Shown here in pieces: positions 1 to 10,393 of a stretch of 64,000 nt of DNA. Numbering within the stretch: position 1 is the first letter of the stretch; each line of letters opens with the position of its first letter. A program made the position numbers and the translations under genes. The notes under the pieces were generated by a model. The model did no database searches. It worked only from the letters and a program-made list of their open reading frames with translations, and was not told where the DNA came from. The stretch spans positions 1,252,548 through 1,316,547 of the forward strand of contig NZ_CP033455.1 in assembly GCF_009728835.1 (NCBI RefSeq), given 5' to 3'. The DNA comes from Ehrlichia ruminantium. Lineage in GTDB: Bacteria > Pseudomonadota > Alphaproteobacteria > Rickettsiales > Anaplasmataceae.

Positions 1-1
1 G

Positions 2-367
2 TGGTTTATTTTTTTAGTCATATTCTGTATAATAGGCGCCATATTTGTATTACCGGTTGTTATACTCTTCATATTCCTATTATTAAAAAGAAATAGCATT
101 ATAAGCATGAGTGAAATTATCACTTCTACTCTCAATAGAATCATAAGCGAAACAAATGCCTATACCAACACAGGAAATACAGGTAGTAGTAGTAAATTAT
201 CAAGACAAGAAGCACTTGAGATACTAGGATTAAAGAACAATGTAACCCATGAACAAATAAACGCAGCATATCACAAACTAATGAAATCCATGCATCCTGA
301 TAGAGGTGGGTCTCCTTACTTAGCCCAAAAATTAAACGAAGCACGTGATACACTATTAAAACAATAA
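2..367 (+). CDS. Membrane-anchored J-domain protein (5' end outside window)
   Basis: The reading frame is open from the window edge, so the ATG at 107 is probably internal. The first ~35 visible codons encode a strongly hydrophobic stretch (one long or two short membrane helices), followed by a short linker and a C-terminal J-domain. The J-domain has the diagnostic HPD tripeptide in 'MHPDRGG', preceded by 'EALEILGL' and a helix ending 'AYHKLMKS'. An N-terminal membrane anchor with a C-terminal J-domain is the layout of the Tim14/Pam18-like family, whose members recruit and stimulate Hsp70 (DnaK) at the membrane. The Hsp70 partner role is family knowledge; the partner here is unknown. Rho lies convergently downstream. 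J-domain identity is secure; subtype is inferred. Confidence 0.8.
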   Translation, partial: WFIFLVIFCIIGAIFVLPVVILFIFLLLKRNSIISMSEIITSTLNRIISETNAYTNTGNTGSSSKLSRQEALEILGLKNNVTHEQINAAYHKLMKSMHPDRGGSPYLAQKLNEARDTLLKQ

Positions 368-499
368 TCACATATCAACATTACATAACTGACAAGTGCT
401 ATATTGTTTATACAGCAACAATAAGATTAATAGCATTAATACACAAAAACGAAAAACATATGATCTTCAATAACATTAAAAAACATTTTTTAACTATAC

Positions 500-1879
500 T
501 TAACTATTCATCATGTCAAAAAACTCATTATTATCTTTCGTTATTGATAACTTATCCCTCAGAAATTCCATCGCTTCTACAGCTCCCATTGATGATAGTA
601 ACCTTCTTAATAACCATACCTTCTTTAGACAAACATGATCTATTAACATATCTTCTTTCCTTGTACCAGATTTCGAAATGTCTATTGCAGGGTATACTCT
701 TTTATCCGATATCTTCCTATCCAATATTATTTCACAATTCCCAGTACCTTTAAATTCCTCAAAGATTACTTCATCCATCTTCGATCCAGTCTCAATTAAT
801 GCAGTTGCTATTATTGTTAATGATCCTCCATTCTCTATATTCCTTGCTGCACCAAAAAATCTTTTTGGTCTTTGTAACGCATTGGAATCTACACCTCCTG
901 TCAACACTTTACCAGATGATGGTATTACAGAGTTATACGCTCTTGCTAATCTTGTAATTGAATCTAATAATATTACTACATTCTTCCTATGCTCTACCAT
1001 CCTCTTTGCTTTCTCTATTACAATCTCCGCAAGCTGTACATGTCTATATCCAGGTTCATCAAATGTTGAACTAACTACTTCACCTTTTACTGATCTACAC
1101 ATATCAGTTACTTCCTCTGGCCTTTCACCTATTAGTAACACTATTAACTCAATATCCGGATGATTCACAGATATTGAATGCGCTATTTGTTGTAATATTA
1201 TTGTTTTACCAGCCCTTGGTGGAGCAACTATCAGTGCTCTCTGTCCCTTACCTAATGGTGCAACTATATCTATCACTCTCATGCTTATATCTTTCTTGCT
1301 TAAGCTAATAGGATCATTACACTCTAATAATATTCTTTCTTCCGGATATAACGGTATTAAATCATCAAAGTGTACATACCTTTGTAACTTACCCATATCA
1401 GTAAAGTTAATGCTATGTGCTTTTACTAATGTAAAGTATCTTTCTTTCTCACTTGGAGCTCTAATTTCTCCACTTACTATATCACCAGTTCTTAAGTTAA
1501 ACTTTTTTATTTGTCCTGCTGAAATATATACGTCATCACTACTTGCAGCATAATTTGCTTCAGGAGATCTTAAAAATCCAAAACCATCAGATAATATTTC
1601 TACTACCCCTCCACCTATTGCAGATCCTCCATCATTCACTACCTTTTTCATCAAATGAAAGATTATTTCCTGTTTTAGCATTCTTCCATTACTTACTACA
1701 CCCAGGTCTTCTGCTATTTTTAACAGATCTTCTATACTTCTCTTTTTTAATTCACTTAAATCTAGTACTTTACCTTCTGCTTCCCTATTCCCTGGTACAT
1801 TCTCTTCTTCCTCTACAACTTGTACATCTACTACCTTATCTTCTTCTTTTGCTAAAAGAACATCTTCTGATTCCAACAT
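500..1879 (-). CDS. rho: Transcription termination factor Rho
   Basis: A 459-aa hexameric RNA-dependent ATPase that ends transcription. Residues 1-38 are an acidic leader; the Rho N-terminal helical domain is at ~40-82 ('[20 protein letters not shown]'); the cold-shock-like RNA-binding domain is at ~90-158 ('GFGFLRSP'). The RecA-type ATPase core follows, with Walker A 'APPRAGKT' at ~219-226 and Walker B '[13 protein letters not shown]' at ~301. The Q-loop and R-loop region '[21 protein letters not shown]' lies just after. Length is slightly above the usual ~420 aa because of the acidic leader. No stem-loop plus T-run terminators were obvious in this window, which fits a dependence on Rho, but that is an inference from eye inspection only. 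Confidence 0.97.
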   Translation of the reverse strand: MLESEDVLLAKEEDKVVDVQVVEEEENVPGNREAEGKVLDLSELKKRSIEDLLKIAEDLGVVSNGRMLKQEIIFHLMKKVVNDGGSAIGGGVVEILSDGFGFLRSPEANYAASSDDVYISAGQIKKFNLRTGDIVSGEIRAPSEKERYFTLVKAHSINFTDMGKLQRYVHFDDLIPLYPEERILLECNDPISLSKKDISMRVIDIVAPLGKGQRALIVAPPRAGKTIILQQIAHSISVNHPDIELIVLLIGERPEEVTDMCRSVKGEVVSSTFDEPGYRHVQLAEIVIEKAKRMVEHRKNVVILLDSITRLARAYNSVIPSSGKVLTGGVDSNALQRPKRFFGAARNIENGGSLTIIATALIETGSKMDEVIFEEFKGTGNCEIILDRKISDKRVYPAIDISKSGTRKEDMLIDHVCLKKVWLLRRLLSSMGAVEAMEFLRDKLSITKDNNEFFDMMNS

Positions 1880-3077
1880 AACAACTCTCTATTTACACTT
1901 AAAATAAGCTGATTTTACGAACATTGACCAGTTATACATTTTATACATCAATGAACTATTAGATCCACACATCAAAACTAACAAACTTAGCACTTTTTAA
2001 CAGATCAATTAGTAAGACAAATTCCCCACTGCAGATGTCTAAACAATGAAAACCTGTATCCACAGAATATAATTACTAAACTAGCATATTTTTTTATTTT
2101 GACAACATATAAAACACTCATAACCTCAACGATATTTATATTTATATAATTTGCTATTTACAGACACTAAATAAAAGCAGACTACTTAGTTAACTACAGT
2201 AATAAGCAATACTAGAAAATACCAATGTACACTCTAATAATCATTAGATCGACTATCTTAAATTAACACACATACTTACAAAACACATGACACATACACA
2301 GGAAAACAAACCCAATGTATGTACTGATTACTGCAATATAGATTTCATACCTGATTTTTTTATTATACACAACATTTAAAAACGGACAAACAAAAAACTT
2401 TTTTGCTGCTACATACTACTAAAAAGCAAAATGTTAGTGACTTACATAATCATAATTATAAATTATAAGACTATAAAACACATATTCACCACTACATATA
2501 AGTTAAACATTAGTAAATGTAACACACATATACAACCAGAACAACACAAAGAACATCATATAAAACATTCCTCGCTTGTAATGTTATATATCAAAACATT
2601 CTAGTTAACAATACAATATCTCTTAACTACTTAGAAAACTAAGTACTTTAAAATTAAAATACAATAAATATTTGTTATATTATGAATTACAAAAACAACA
2701 CTAATTGAAAGGACAGGTGATTACTAACAACTTACCAATTACAAAAACCCATAAATTTTATCAGAAAAATATACTAAATATTTTCTTTATACTAACAAAA
2801 TTGTTTGTCAGAACATCATTATTCTGTTACAAGTAAACCATGATTCATAATTATTAAAATATCATAAAGTCTTAAATTCAAGTATTTCTGGTATAATTAT
2901 TAATAATAAGAAATGCTGTATATGACTGTTAATCATAGTATACAAATTTAAGGTATAAAATTGTATACATATATAGTTATGTATTTGAAATTTACTTTCT
3001 AGACAATATGAATGAAACTATACATATACAAAAGGGTTGTCAGACTATAAACTATATATCAATAGGAGCTTAAATAA
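1880..3077. other. Gene-free AT-rich spacer between rho and hslV
   Basis: About 1.2 kb with no coding frame, RNA gene or tandem repeat that I could recognise. It is a divergent spacer and should hold the promoters of rho (minus) and the hslVU operon (plus). A weak promoter candidate is listed near its right end. Confidence 0.6.
2985..3012 (+). promoter_or_regulatory. Candidate sigma-70 promoter of hslVU
   Basis: TTGAAA (2985-2990), 16-nt spacer, TATGAA (3007-3012), about 65 bp before hslV. Such AT-rich DNA gives chance matches, so this is tentative. A ribosome-binding site AGGAG at 3064-3068 sits 9 nt before the hslV ATG. Confidence 0.3.
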
Positions 3078-3647
3078 ATGGAACACAGAGACAATAGTAA
3101 AATGTATGGTACTACTATTCTATGCATACGTAGAAATAACAATGTAATTGTTGCAGGAGATGGACAAGTTTCATTAGGACACACCGTAATAAAAAATTCA
3201 GCAAAAAAAGTAAAACGTTTAGCTAATGACACTGTCATTACAGGATTTGCAGGTGCAACAGCAGATGCATTTACTCTTTTTGAAAGACTAGAAAGCAAAC
3301 TAGAAAAGCATCCTGGACAACTACTTCGTGCATGTGTAGAATTAGCAAAAGATTGGAGAATGGATAGGTACTTACGGAGATTAGAAGCAATGATGATTGT
3401 AGCTGACAAGTCTGTATCCCTAGTAATCTCAGGTAATGGTGATGTGTTGGAACCAGAAAACGGTATTGCAGCTATCGGTTCAGGAGGAAATTATGCATTG
3501 GCAGCAGCAAAAGCTCTATGTGAATCCAATGAAAAATTTGCTCAAAATATGACTTTAGAATATATAGTCACTACTGCAATGAGTATAGCTGCTGAAATAT
3601 GTATCTATACAAATAACAATATCATTATGGAAAAAATAGAGGATTAA
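3078..3647 (+). CDS. hslV: ATP-dependent protease peptidase subunit HslV
   Basis: A 189-aa N-terminal-threonine protease subunit that forms the double-hexamer core of the HslUV (ClpQY) protease. The mature N-terminus should be a Thr in 'GTTILCIRR' (Thr12 or Thr13), so residues 1-11 are a propeptide to be removed. '[15 protein letters not shown]', '[17 protein letters not shown]' and '[16 protein letters not shown]' are conserved family blocks. An internal Met9 also lies just before the mature Thr, but the AGGAG at 3064-3068 supports the ATG at 3078. The gene ends 2 bp before hslU, so the two are co-translated as one operon. Confidence 0.96.
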   Translation: MEHRDNSKMYGTTILCIRRNNNVIVAGDGQVSLGHTVIKNSAKKVKRLANDTVITGFAGATADAFTLFERLESKLEKHPGQLLRACVELAKDWRMDRYLRRLEAMMIVADKSVSLVISGNGDVLEPENGIAAIGSGGNYALAAAKALCESNEKFAQNMTLEYIVTTAMSIAAEICIYTNNNIIMEKIED

Positions 3648-3649
3648 AA

Positions 3650-5134
3650 ATGTTTCTTACACCAGATAATAAATTTAATTTTAATGATGGACTAGACGAT
3701 ACAGCACCCACTACAAATGATACAAGCACACAGGAAGTTATACAAGATCTTTCAATACAAGATCTTTCAAATGTTAATAATACAACAGCACAAGAAGATG
3801 AAATAAACTTTAATGATAATAGTCCACAAGAGTTAACTCCACAACAAATTACACAAGAGTTAGATAGATTTATCATAGGACAGGCAGATGCAAAACGCGC
3901 TGTAGCTATTGCCTTAAGAAACCGCTGGCGTCGTAATAGAGTGCCTGAACCATTAAGAGAAGATATCATTCCAAAAAATATTTTAATGATAGGACACACA
4001 GGTGTTGGAAAGACAGAAATAGCTCGTAGATTAGCAAAACTCGCAAAAGCACCTTTTATAAAAGTAGAAGCTACCAAGTTTACTGAGATTGGTTATGTAG
4101 GAAGAGATGTAGATTCTATAATCCGAGATTTAGTTGATGTAGCTATTAATTTAGTAAAAGAAAGATTCCGTAAGATCGTAGAAAAAAAAGCTAAAGATTT
4201 ATCAGAGGGTATAATCTTAGATGCATTAATTGGAGCAGATGCAAGTCAAGAAACTAAAACTATCTTTCAAGAAAAACTAAAAAATGGAGAGTTTGAAAAT
4301 TCTGAAATTTCTATCTCAATTAAAGAAAGTAAAAGTCCAGTTCCACCAATAGATGTTCCAAACATACCAGGTGGGCAAGTTGGAGTAATGAATATAAGTG
4401 AAATTGTTCACAAAATGCTAGGAAATAATAAACAACTTAAAACTGTGAAAGTTACAGTAAAAGAAGCAAGAGAATTACTAATCAATGAAGAAAGTGAAAA
4501 GTTAATTGACGAAGACAAAATTGTCAAAGAAGCACTTCAACTTGCAAGCAACGATGGAATTGTCTTTCTAGATGAAATAGATAAAATTGCAGCCCGTACT
4601 GAAATCAGAGGAGAAGTCAACAGAGAAGGAGTACAAAGAGATCTACTACCATTACTCGAAGGCACAAGTGTTACTACAAAATATGGCACTATTACAACCG
4701 ATCACATCTTGTTCATAGCATCTGGTGCTTTTCATCTAGCTAAACCTTCTGATTTGCTACCTGAATTGCAAGGACGTCTTCCTATTAGAGTAGAACTTAA
4801 ACCACTTAGTAAAGATGATCTAATCAGAATTCTAACAGAACCAGAATCAAGTTTACTGAAGCAGTATTGTGCATTAATGAAGACTGAAAACATTACTATT
4901 GATTTTACTGATGAAGGAGTATCAACCATTGCCGATATTGCATCTACGGTTAACAGAGAAGTTGAAAACATTGGAGCAAGAAGACTACATACTATTCTAG
5001 AAAAGTTAATGGAAGATATCAGTTACACTGCAACAGAAAATAGTGGCAAAACATACGTCATAGATAGTGAGTATGTAAAGAAAAAACTTGAAAACATTTC
5101 AAAACAGCTAGATTTGTCAAAGTTTATACTATAA
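3650..5134 (+). CDS. hslU: HslU unfoldase ATPase with unusual N-terminal extension
   Basis: The AAA+ unfoldase that feeds proteins to HslV. Core motifs are Walker A 'GHTGVGKT' (~115-122), pore loop 'GYVG' (~148-151), the inserted I-domain (~160-290), Walker B 'IVFLDEID' (~304-311) and the C-terminal 'DLSKFIL' that docks into HslV. At 494 aa it is ~50 residues longer than typical HslU (430-445 aa). The conserved start '[18 protein letters not shown]' only begins at residue 61. Residues 1-60 are Asn/Thr/Asp/Gln-rich and contain the pentapeptide IQDLS twice in tandem (31-40). There is no internal Met to start the canonical form, so the extension appears translated. A GAGG within the end of hslV serves as the ribosome-binding site. 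Confidence 0.96.
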   Translation: MFLTPDNKFNFNDGLDDTAPTTNDTSTQEVIQDLSIQDLSNVNNTTAQEDEINFNDNSPQELTPQQITQELDRFIIGQADAKRAVAIALRNRWRRNRVPEPLREDIIPKNILMIGHTGVGKTEIARRLAKLAKAPFIKVEATKFTEIGYVGRDVDSIIRDLVDVAINLVKERFRKIVEKKAKDLSEGIILDALIGADASQETKTIFQEKLKNGEFENSEISISIKESKSPVPPIDVPNIPGGQVGVMNISEIVHKMLGNNKQLKTVKVTVKEARELLINEESEKLIDEDKIVKEALQLASNDGIVFLDEIDKIAARTEIRGEVNREGVQRDLLPLLEGTSVTTKYGTITTDHILFIASGAFHLAKPSDLLPELQGRLPIRVELKPLSKDDLIRILTEPESSLLKQYCALMKTENITIDFTDEGVSTIADIASTVNREVENIGARRLHTILEKLMEDISYTATENSGKTYVIDSEYVKKKLENISKQLDLSKFIL

Positions 5135-5149
5135 GTACACAATATATCA

Positions 5150-5842
5150 ATGCAGGAAAAGTCAAAGTTTGTACATCAGGTATTTACTTCAGTAGCATCA
5201 CGCTATGATATAATGAATGATATAATGAGTTTTGGCCTTCATAGGTTATGGAAAGATCAAGTAATTCAAAGCATTAACAGTGGTAACTTGCTTGATGTAG
5301 CATCTGGGACTGGAGACATAGCAATAAAAGTTGCAAAACATAGAAAAAATGTAGATATTGTTGTATGCGATGTCAACATCAACATGTTAAATTGTGGAAG
5401 AGACAACGCTATAAATACAAACATATTAAATTTAAAATGGACCTGTGGTAACGCAGAACAGCTTCCATTTTATGATAATACATTTGATTACTACACTATC
5501 TCTTTTGGTATACGTAATGTTTCCAATAGACAGCTGGCATTAAATGAGGCATATAGAGTTCTCAAACCTGGAGGTAAATTTATATGCTTAGAATTCTCTC
5601 CTTTAAAAGAAGATCATTTTCTCTACACGTTATATAACTTCTATTCATTCAAAATTATTCCCAACATTGGAGAACTAGTAGCAAAAGATAGAGCCTCATA
5701 TCAATACCTAGTAGATAGTATAAAAACCTTTCCATATCAAGATGATTTTATACAAGAAATACAAAATTCAAATTTCATTCACACAAAATATAGAAATTTA
5801 TGTTTCGGCATAGTTACACTATATACTGCATGGAAAACATAG
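5150..5842 (+). CDS. ubiE: Ubiquinone/menaquinone methyltransferase UbiE
   Basis: A 230-aa S-adenosylmethionine-dependent C-methyltransferase of the UbiE/COQ5 family, acting on the benzoquinol ring in ubiquinone synthesis. Motif I of the SAM fold is 'DVASGTGD' (~49-56); the family signatures are 'SFGIRNV' and the region around 'LKPGGKFICLEFSPLK'. The N-terminal 'VFTSVASRYDIMNDIMSFGLHR' is also typical. It starts 15 bp after the hslU stop on the same strand, so it is probably the third gene of the hslVU operon, although no strong Shine-Dalgarno is visible. The quinone it makes feeds the cytochrome oxidase encoded later in the window. Confidence 0.95.
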   Translation: MQEKSKFVHQVFTSVASRYDIMNDIMSFGLHRLWKDQVIQSINSGNLLDVASGTGDIAIKVAKHRKNVDIVVCDVNINMLNCGRDNAINTNILNLKWTCGNAEQLPFYDNTFDYYTISFGIRNVSNRQLALNEAYRVLKPGGKFICLEFSPLKEDHFLYTLYNFYSFKIIPNIGELVAKDRASYQYLVDSIKTFPYQDDFIQEIQNSNFIHTKYRNLCFGIVTLYTAWKT

Positions 5843-7245
5843 CACCAACTCATATTATTTCAGAATACATACATTAACAATCTAGTTTTTTTATAAGTTT
5901 AATCATTTACAGTACTTAAATCAAACATGAATCACATTTCAAACAAAACAGTCTTACGTATTAACAAAGTAAATATATATCTATAATACAATCAGAACTA
6001 ACACATCTCCAACATCACAAGTATTACTTCATAGATTATTTTATCAAAATACCATATTAAACCTTTGCAGTAATACACAATATACCTACTCCAGCTATAC
6101 ATACTTTCACAAAATGTATGCCTATTATACAATCAGAACTAACACATCTCCAACATCACAAGTATTACTTCATAGATTATTTTATCAAAATACCATATTA
6201 AACCTTTGCAGTAATACACAATATACCTACTCCAGCTATACATACTTTCACAAAATGTATGCCTATTATACAATCAGAGCTAACACATCTCCAACATCAC
6301 AAGTATTACTTCATAGATTATTTTATCAAAATACCATATTAAACCTTTGCAGTAATACACAATATACCTACTCCAGCTATACATACTTTCACAAAATGTA
6401 TGCCTATTATACAATCAGAACTAACACATCTTCAACATCACAAGTATTACTTCATAGATCATTTTATAAAAATACCATATTAAACCTTTGCAGTAATACA
6501 CAATATACCTACTCCAGCTATACATACTTTCACAAAATGTACGCCTATTATACAATCAGAACTTATACATCTCCAACATCACAAGTATTACTTCATAGAT
6601 CATTTTATAAAAATACCATATTAAACCTTTGCAGTAATACATAATTACCTATCCTAGTTACAAGACTTTTCAAAACTTGAATAACAATTTCTCCCAGAAT
6701 TCATTTAATTAAGTTCTTCTCAGATATATTATTTCCCCATAAATACAATACCTTATGATAATTTAGCTTAGTATTTTTTATTAATGAGTTATACAATAAT
6801 TTTAATATAATTATATGAAAAATATCACTATCACAATCACATATTTACACTATCTTGCAGAAAATTAACTCTTCGTATAAAGCAGACCAAAATAACATAA
6901 TATATGCCAAACTATTAATATCTACATTAACATATTATTACATTTACTATTCAAAATGTTACATAATTTAACACTACATTTTTATCCAACTACTACTGAC
7001 ATACTTAATTAACAGAACTTGTATTCTCAAATACTGCATTGATTCTACATACTGCAACACTACTGTCAAATAAGTTAGATTCAAATATAAGGTATGGAAA
7101 TACCTGAAACAATATGCCAACCTTTTAAACACAATAGATTGCAAACATTATGACATTAGTAAACTATTATATTTATAAACACGTTTAGTATTACAAATAA
7201 GATAGCAATATTATTAAGAATACGTATTTATAATTAGTAATCAAG
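5843..7245. other. Convergent spacer ubiE/metG, contains 141-bp repeat array
   Basis: A 1.4-kb region between two genes that point toward each other. About half is the repeat array listed separately. The rest (6643-7245) is AT-rich with no recognisable gene, RNA or terminator hairpin. Confidence 0.6.
5988..6642. repeat. Tandem repeat, 141-bp unit, ~4.6 copies
   Basis: The landmark 'atcagaacta' (or close variant) recurs at 5991, 6132, 6273, 6414 and 6555, giving an exact 141-bp period. Copies differ by only a few substitutions. Because 141 is 3 x 47, one frame (from ~6114) stays open through all copies and yields an apparent 47-aa repeat protein. I treat that as a by-product of the period, since the differences between copies mostly change amino acids and there is no ribosome-binding site. 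Copy-number-variable arrays of this kind are known from Ehrlichia ruminantium. Confidence 0.97.
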
Positions 7246-8766
7246 TCACAAGATTTTTGCAATAATAGGTTCGGGTTTTGGTAAAATTATTCCTACATCT
7301 ATAGGTATAGCAAAATCACTAAAACTACGTTTAGATATTTGTAATGAAATCTGATCTAGTATTTTAGCAGATAAAGATGGCATTATAGGTTGTAACAGTA
7401 ATCCAATACATCTTATGTACTCAAGTAACTTATATAAAACAGCTTGCATAACTATAGGATCAGTTTTAGACAATTTCCATGGAGCTCTAAATGTAATATA
7501 CTCATTTGCTATAGATGACAATTGTTCTATAATATGTATCACACCATTAAGATTACACTGATCAATACAGATTCTAGCACTCTCTAAAATTTTCTCATAA
7601 TTAGGCAAAGCATCTTCATCCTTAAACAAAGTACTACTAACCTCTGGCACAATTCCACTACACTCTTTATGTAATAGTGAAACAGTCCTTTGTACTAAGT
7701 TACCAATATTATTTGCTAACTCACAATTTATACAATTAATAACACTACTTCTCTTATAGTCACCATCATTACCTACTGGCATTTCTTTAATCAAAAAGTA
7801 CCTTATTTGATCAACACCAAATTCTTCAATTAATTCAAAAGGATTAATAACATTTCCTAATGATTTAGAGATTTTCTGTCCCGTATTAGTCCACCATCCA
7901 TGTGCCAGAATTTTTTTAGGTAATGGCAACTTAGCAGCCATTAACATTGCGGGCCAATATATTGCATGAAACCTTAATATATCTTTCCCTACTACTTGAA
8001 TAATCGAATTATTTTCATCTAACCAATAATCTTGATATTCCTTACTATTAACGTCAGGAAATCCAAGAACCGTCAGGTAGTTCGTCAATGCATCAATCCA
8101 CACATAAATTACGTGATGATCATCGTTTGGTACATTTATTCCCCAAGAAATATTCTGCCGTGATATAGAAATATCTTTCAATCCAGACTTCACAAAAGAT
8201 ACAACTTCATTATAACGATATTTAGGAACAATAAAATCTGGATTTTGCTCATAAAAATCCAATAATCTTTCTTGGAAACGAGATAATCGAAAAAAATAAC
8301 TAGGCTCTTCTACCCACTCTACCTCGGCTCCAGTAGGAGCTTTACCATCAATCAACTCTTTTTCTTGATAAAAAGTTTCATCCCTAATTGCATACCATCC
8401 AGAATAATTACCTAAGTATATTTCCCCATAATCATATAAACAGGTCCACAGCGCTTTAACTGCCTTTTTATGTCTTGCTTCTGTTGTACGAATAAAATCA
8501 TCGTAGCTAAAGGTCATAACATCTGCTAAAGATCTAAAAACAGCACTTGCATTATCTGTAAATTCAATCAACGACTTATTAGCTTTCTGAGCTGCTTTTT
8601 CTATCTTTTGCCCATGCTCATCAGTACCAGTTACAAATTTCACATTATATCCATCAAGACGTTTAAATCTTGCAATAATATCAGATATTAAAGTTGTATA
8701 GACATGTCCTATATGTGGAACATCATTAACATAATAAATAGGCGTAGTAATATATATACTTTTCAT
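7246..8766 (-). CDS. metG: Methionyl-tRNA synthetase
   Basis: A 506-aa class I aminoacyl-tRNA synthetase that charges tRNA-Met. The HIGH signature is literally 'HIGH' at residues 18-21, and the KMSKS loop is 'KISKS' at ~298-302. The domain between them lacks a Cys-pair zinc knuckle, as in the short alphaproteobacterial type. 'GTDEHGQKIEKAA' (~47-59) and 'YVWIDALTNYLT' (~221-232) are conserved catalytic-domain blocks. The anticodon-binding helical domain fills ~340-480, and there is no C-terminal tRNA-binding dimerisation domain, so it is the monomeric form. It stands alone, with gene-free spacers on both sides. Confidence 0.97.
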   Translation of the reverse strand: MKSIYITTPIYYVNDVPHIGHVYTTLISDIIARFKRLDGYNVKFVTGTDEHGQKIEKAAQKANKSLIEFTDNASAVFRSLADVMTFSYDDFIRTTEARHKKAVKALWTCLYDYGEIYLGNYSGWYAIRDETFYQEKELIDGKAPTGAEVEWVEEPSYFFRLSRFQERLLDFYEQNPDFIVPKYRYNEVVSFVKSGLKDISISRQNISWGINVPNDDHHVIYVWIDALTNYLTVLGFPDVNSKEYQDYWLDENNSIIQVVGKDILRFHAIYWPAMLMAAKLPLPKKILAHGWWTNTGQKISKSLGNVINPFELIEEFGVDQIRYFLIKEMPVGNDGDYKRSSVINCINCELANNIGNLVQRTVSLLHKECSGIVPEVSSTLFKDEDALPNYEKILESARICIDQCNLNGVIHIIEQLSSIANEYITFRAPWKLSKTDPIVMQAVLYKLLEYIRCIGLLLQPIMPSLSAKILDQISLQISKRSFSDFAIPIDVGIILPKPEPIIAKIL

Positions 8767-9145
8767 AAAACAAATTTGTCACCTTTGAACAAAACTAATA
8801 TACCACATAATGACATACAACATACACTCATATAAGAATAAATATAACATGGAGTCTATACACCAAATACATCATACTCAAATATGTTTACAAATTAACG
8901 TTGGAATAAAACATTATAAGTAATATACATTAAATTACGATAATAGGTATACAAACGTTATAAGACTTAGAATAAAACAACAATTCATAAAAAATGATAT
9001 ACCAAATGCATTAAATTCTCAAAAATGTCATTTTAGCTGCACTCTATAAATATCACATGAATCTTACTTTATTAACATTACAACTTTGCAACATATAAAA
9101 AATCCCTTATATTTAAGATCGACAACATATTTCTAGCACACAGAA
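8767..9145. other. Divergent spacer metG/lysC
   Basis: A 379-bp AT-rich spacer between divergently transcribed genes. It should contain both promoters; the candidate for lysC is listed separately. Nothing else was recognised. Confidence 0.55.
9086..9113 (+). promoter_or_regulatory. Candidate sigma-70 promoter of lysC
   Basis: TTGCAA (9086-9091), 16-nt spacer, TATATT (9108-9113). The predicted start of transcription is ~9120, leaving a leader of about 25 nt before the lysC ATG. Confidence 0.4.
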
Positions 9146-10393
9146 ATGAGCAATATTTTAGTCAAAAAATTTGGTGGTACTTCCCTCCAAAATATTGATT
9201 GTATTAATCAAGTAGCAAAAATAATTAAACAAGATGTTAGTAATAACTATAAGGTAGTAGTAATAGTATCTGCTATGGGCAAATTTACTGATAATATTAT
9301 TTCCCAGATAAAACAAATTTCCGACGTAACATCTTATCATGAACTATCAGAATATGACTTGATTATTTCATCTGGAGAACAAATTTCTTGTGGTATGTTA
9401 TCATTAGCCTTACAAAAAACAGGTATTAAAGCCCAGTCATGGCTAGGATGGCAATTACCTATAGTCACAACTGATGATCACGCTAAAGCAAGGATCATGG
9501 ATATTAATACTTCTGCTTTAAAAAACTTTTTAGTTAACAATGACGTTGCTATCATTGCTGGGTTTCAAGGAATGCATAAAGAAAACAGAGTTACAACATT
9601 AGGTAGAGGAGGATCAGATACTTCAGCAGTCGCTATAGCTGCAGCTTTAGGAATAGATCTATGTTATATATACACAGATATAGATGGAATATATACATCA
9701 GATCCTAACATAATACCAAAAGCACGTAAATTAGACTACATCGCATATGATGAAATGATAGAAATGGCTTCTCTTGGAGCTAAAGTACTACAGGTACGTT
9801 CAGTAGAACTAGCAATGAAATATCAAATAAAACTACATATACTATCTACATTTAATCCTACCAAAGGAACAATATTATGTAAAAAAGGAGAAATTAACAT
9901 GGAAAGTCAGTTAATTACTGGTATCACATACAATAGTAATACAGCAAGTATAACCTTAAAAAAAGTCAAGGCATCATTTGGAATTACCACATTATTTAGT
10001 ATAATAGCAGAAAACAATATAAACGTTGATATGATTATTCAGAACATGGATAATAACGCAAATGATATAACTTTCACAATACCAGAAGAAGATTTACCTA
10101 TAACAGAAACATTACTGATAAAAATAAAAGATGAAATCATGTATGAGGAGTTAATAATCAATCCAGATGTTGTAAAAGTTTCTATAATTGGTGTTGGCAT
10201 GATTTCCCATCCTGGCATAGCATATAAAATGTTCCATACACTTACATCGAATAATATCACGATATTAGCAGTAACTACTTCAGAAATCAAAATTAGCGTA
10301 TTGGTACCAAGAAAAGATGGCCAACTAGCTACAAAATATTTACATTCTAGTTTTGAACTTGATGCAGAATCAAACCTACACACAACAAGTTAA
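9146..10393 (+). CDS. lysC: Aspartate kinase
   Basis: A 415-aa enzyme that phosphorylates aspartate, the first step toward diaminopimelate/lysine. The kinase domain (~1-245) opens with 'VKKFGGTS' (6-13) and holds 'IIAGFQGM', 'TLGRGGSDTSAVAIAAALG' and 'YTDIDGIYTSDPNI'. Two ACT regulatory domains follow (~255-400; for example 'SFGITTLFSIIAENNINVDMI'), which are the usual site of feedback control by lysine or threonine. Length and domain order are normal. It is monocistronic, divergent from metG. Ehrlichia retains a diaminopimelate/lysine route despite lacking most amino-acid pathways, so its presence fits. Confidence 0.95.
   Translation: MSNILVKKFGGTSLQNIDCINQVAKIIKQDVSNNYKVVVIVSAMGKFTDNIISQIKQISDVTSYHELSEYDLIISSGEQISCGMLSLALQKTGIKAQSWLGWQLPIVTTDDHAKARIMDINTSALKNFLVNNDVAIIAGFQGMHKENRVTTLGRGGSDTSAVAIAAALGIDLCYIYTDIDGIYTSDPNIIPKARKLDYIAYDEMIEMASLGAKVLQVRSVELAMKYQIKLHILSTFNPTKGTILCKKGEINMESQLITGITYNSNTASITLKKVKASFGITTLFSIIAENNINVDMIIQNMDNNANDITFTIPEEDLPITETLLIKIKDEIMYEELIINPDVVKVSIIGVGMISHPGIAYKMFHTLTSNNITILAVTTSEIKISVLVPRKDGQLATKYLHSSFELDAESNLHTTS

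Noticed and set aside
460-1881. Plus-strand ORFs opposite rho (97, 161, 90 and 112 aa)
   Set aside because: Antisense shadows of a clearly functional rho gene, with no recognisable domains.
6114-6644. 176-aa plus-strand ORF of perfect 47-aa repeats
   Set aside because: It exists because the 141-bp repeat period is a multiple of three; no ribosome-binding site, starts inside the array, and copy differences are not protein-conserving.
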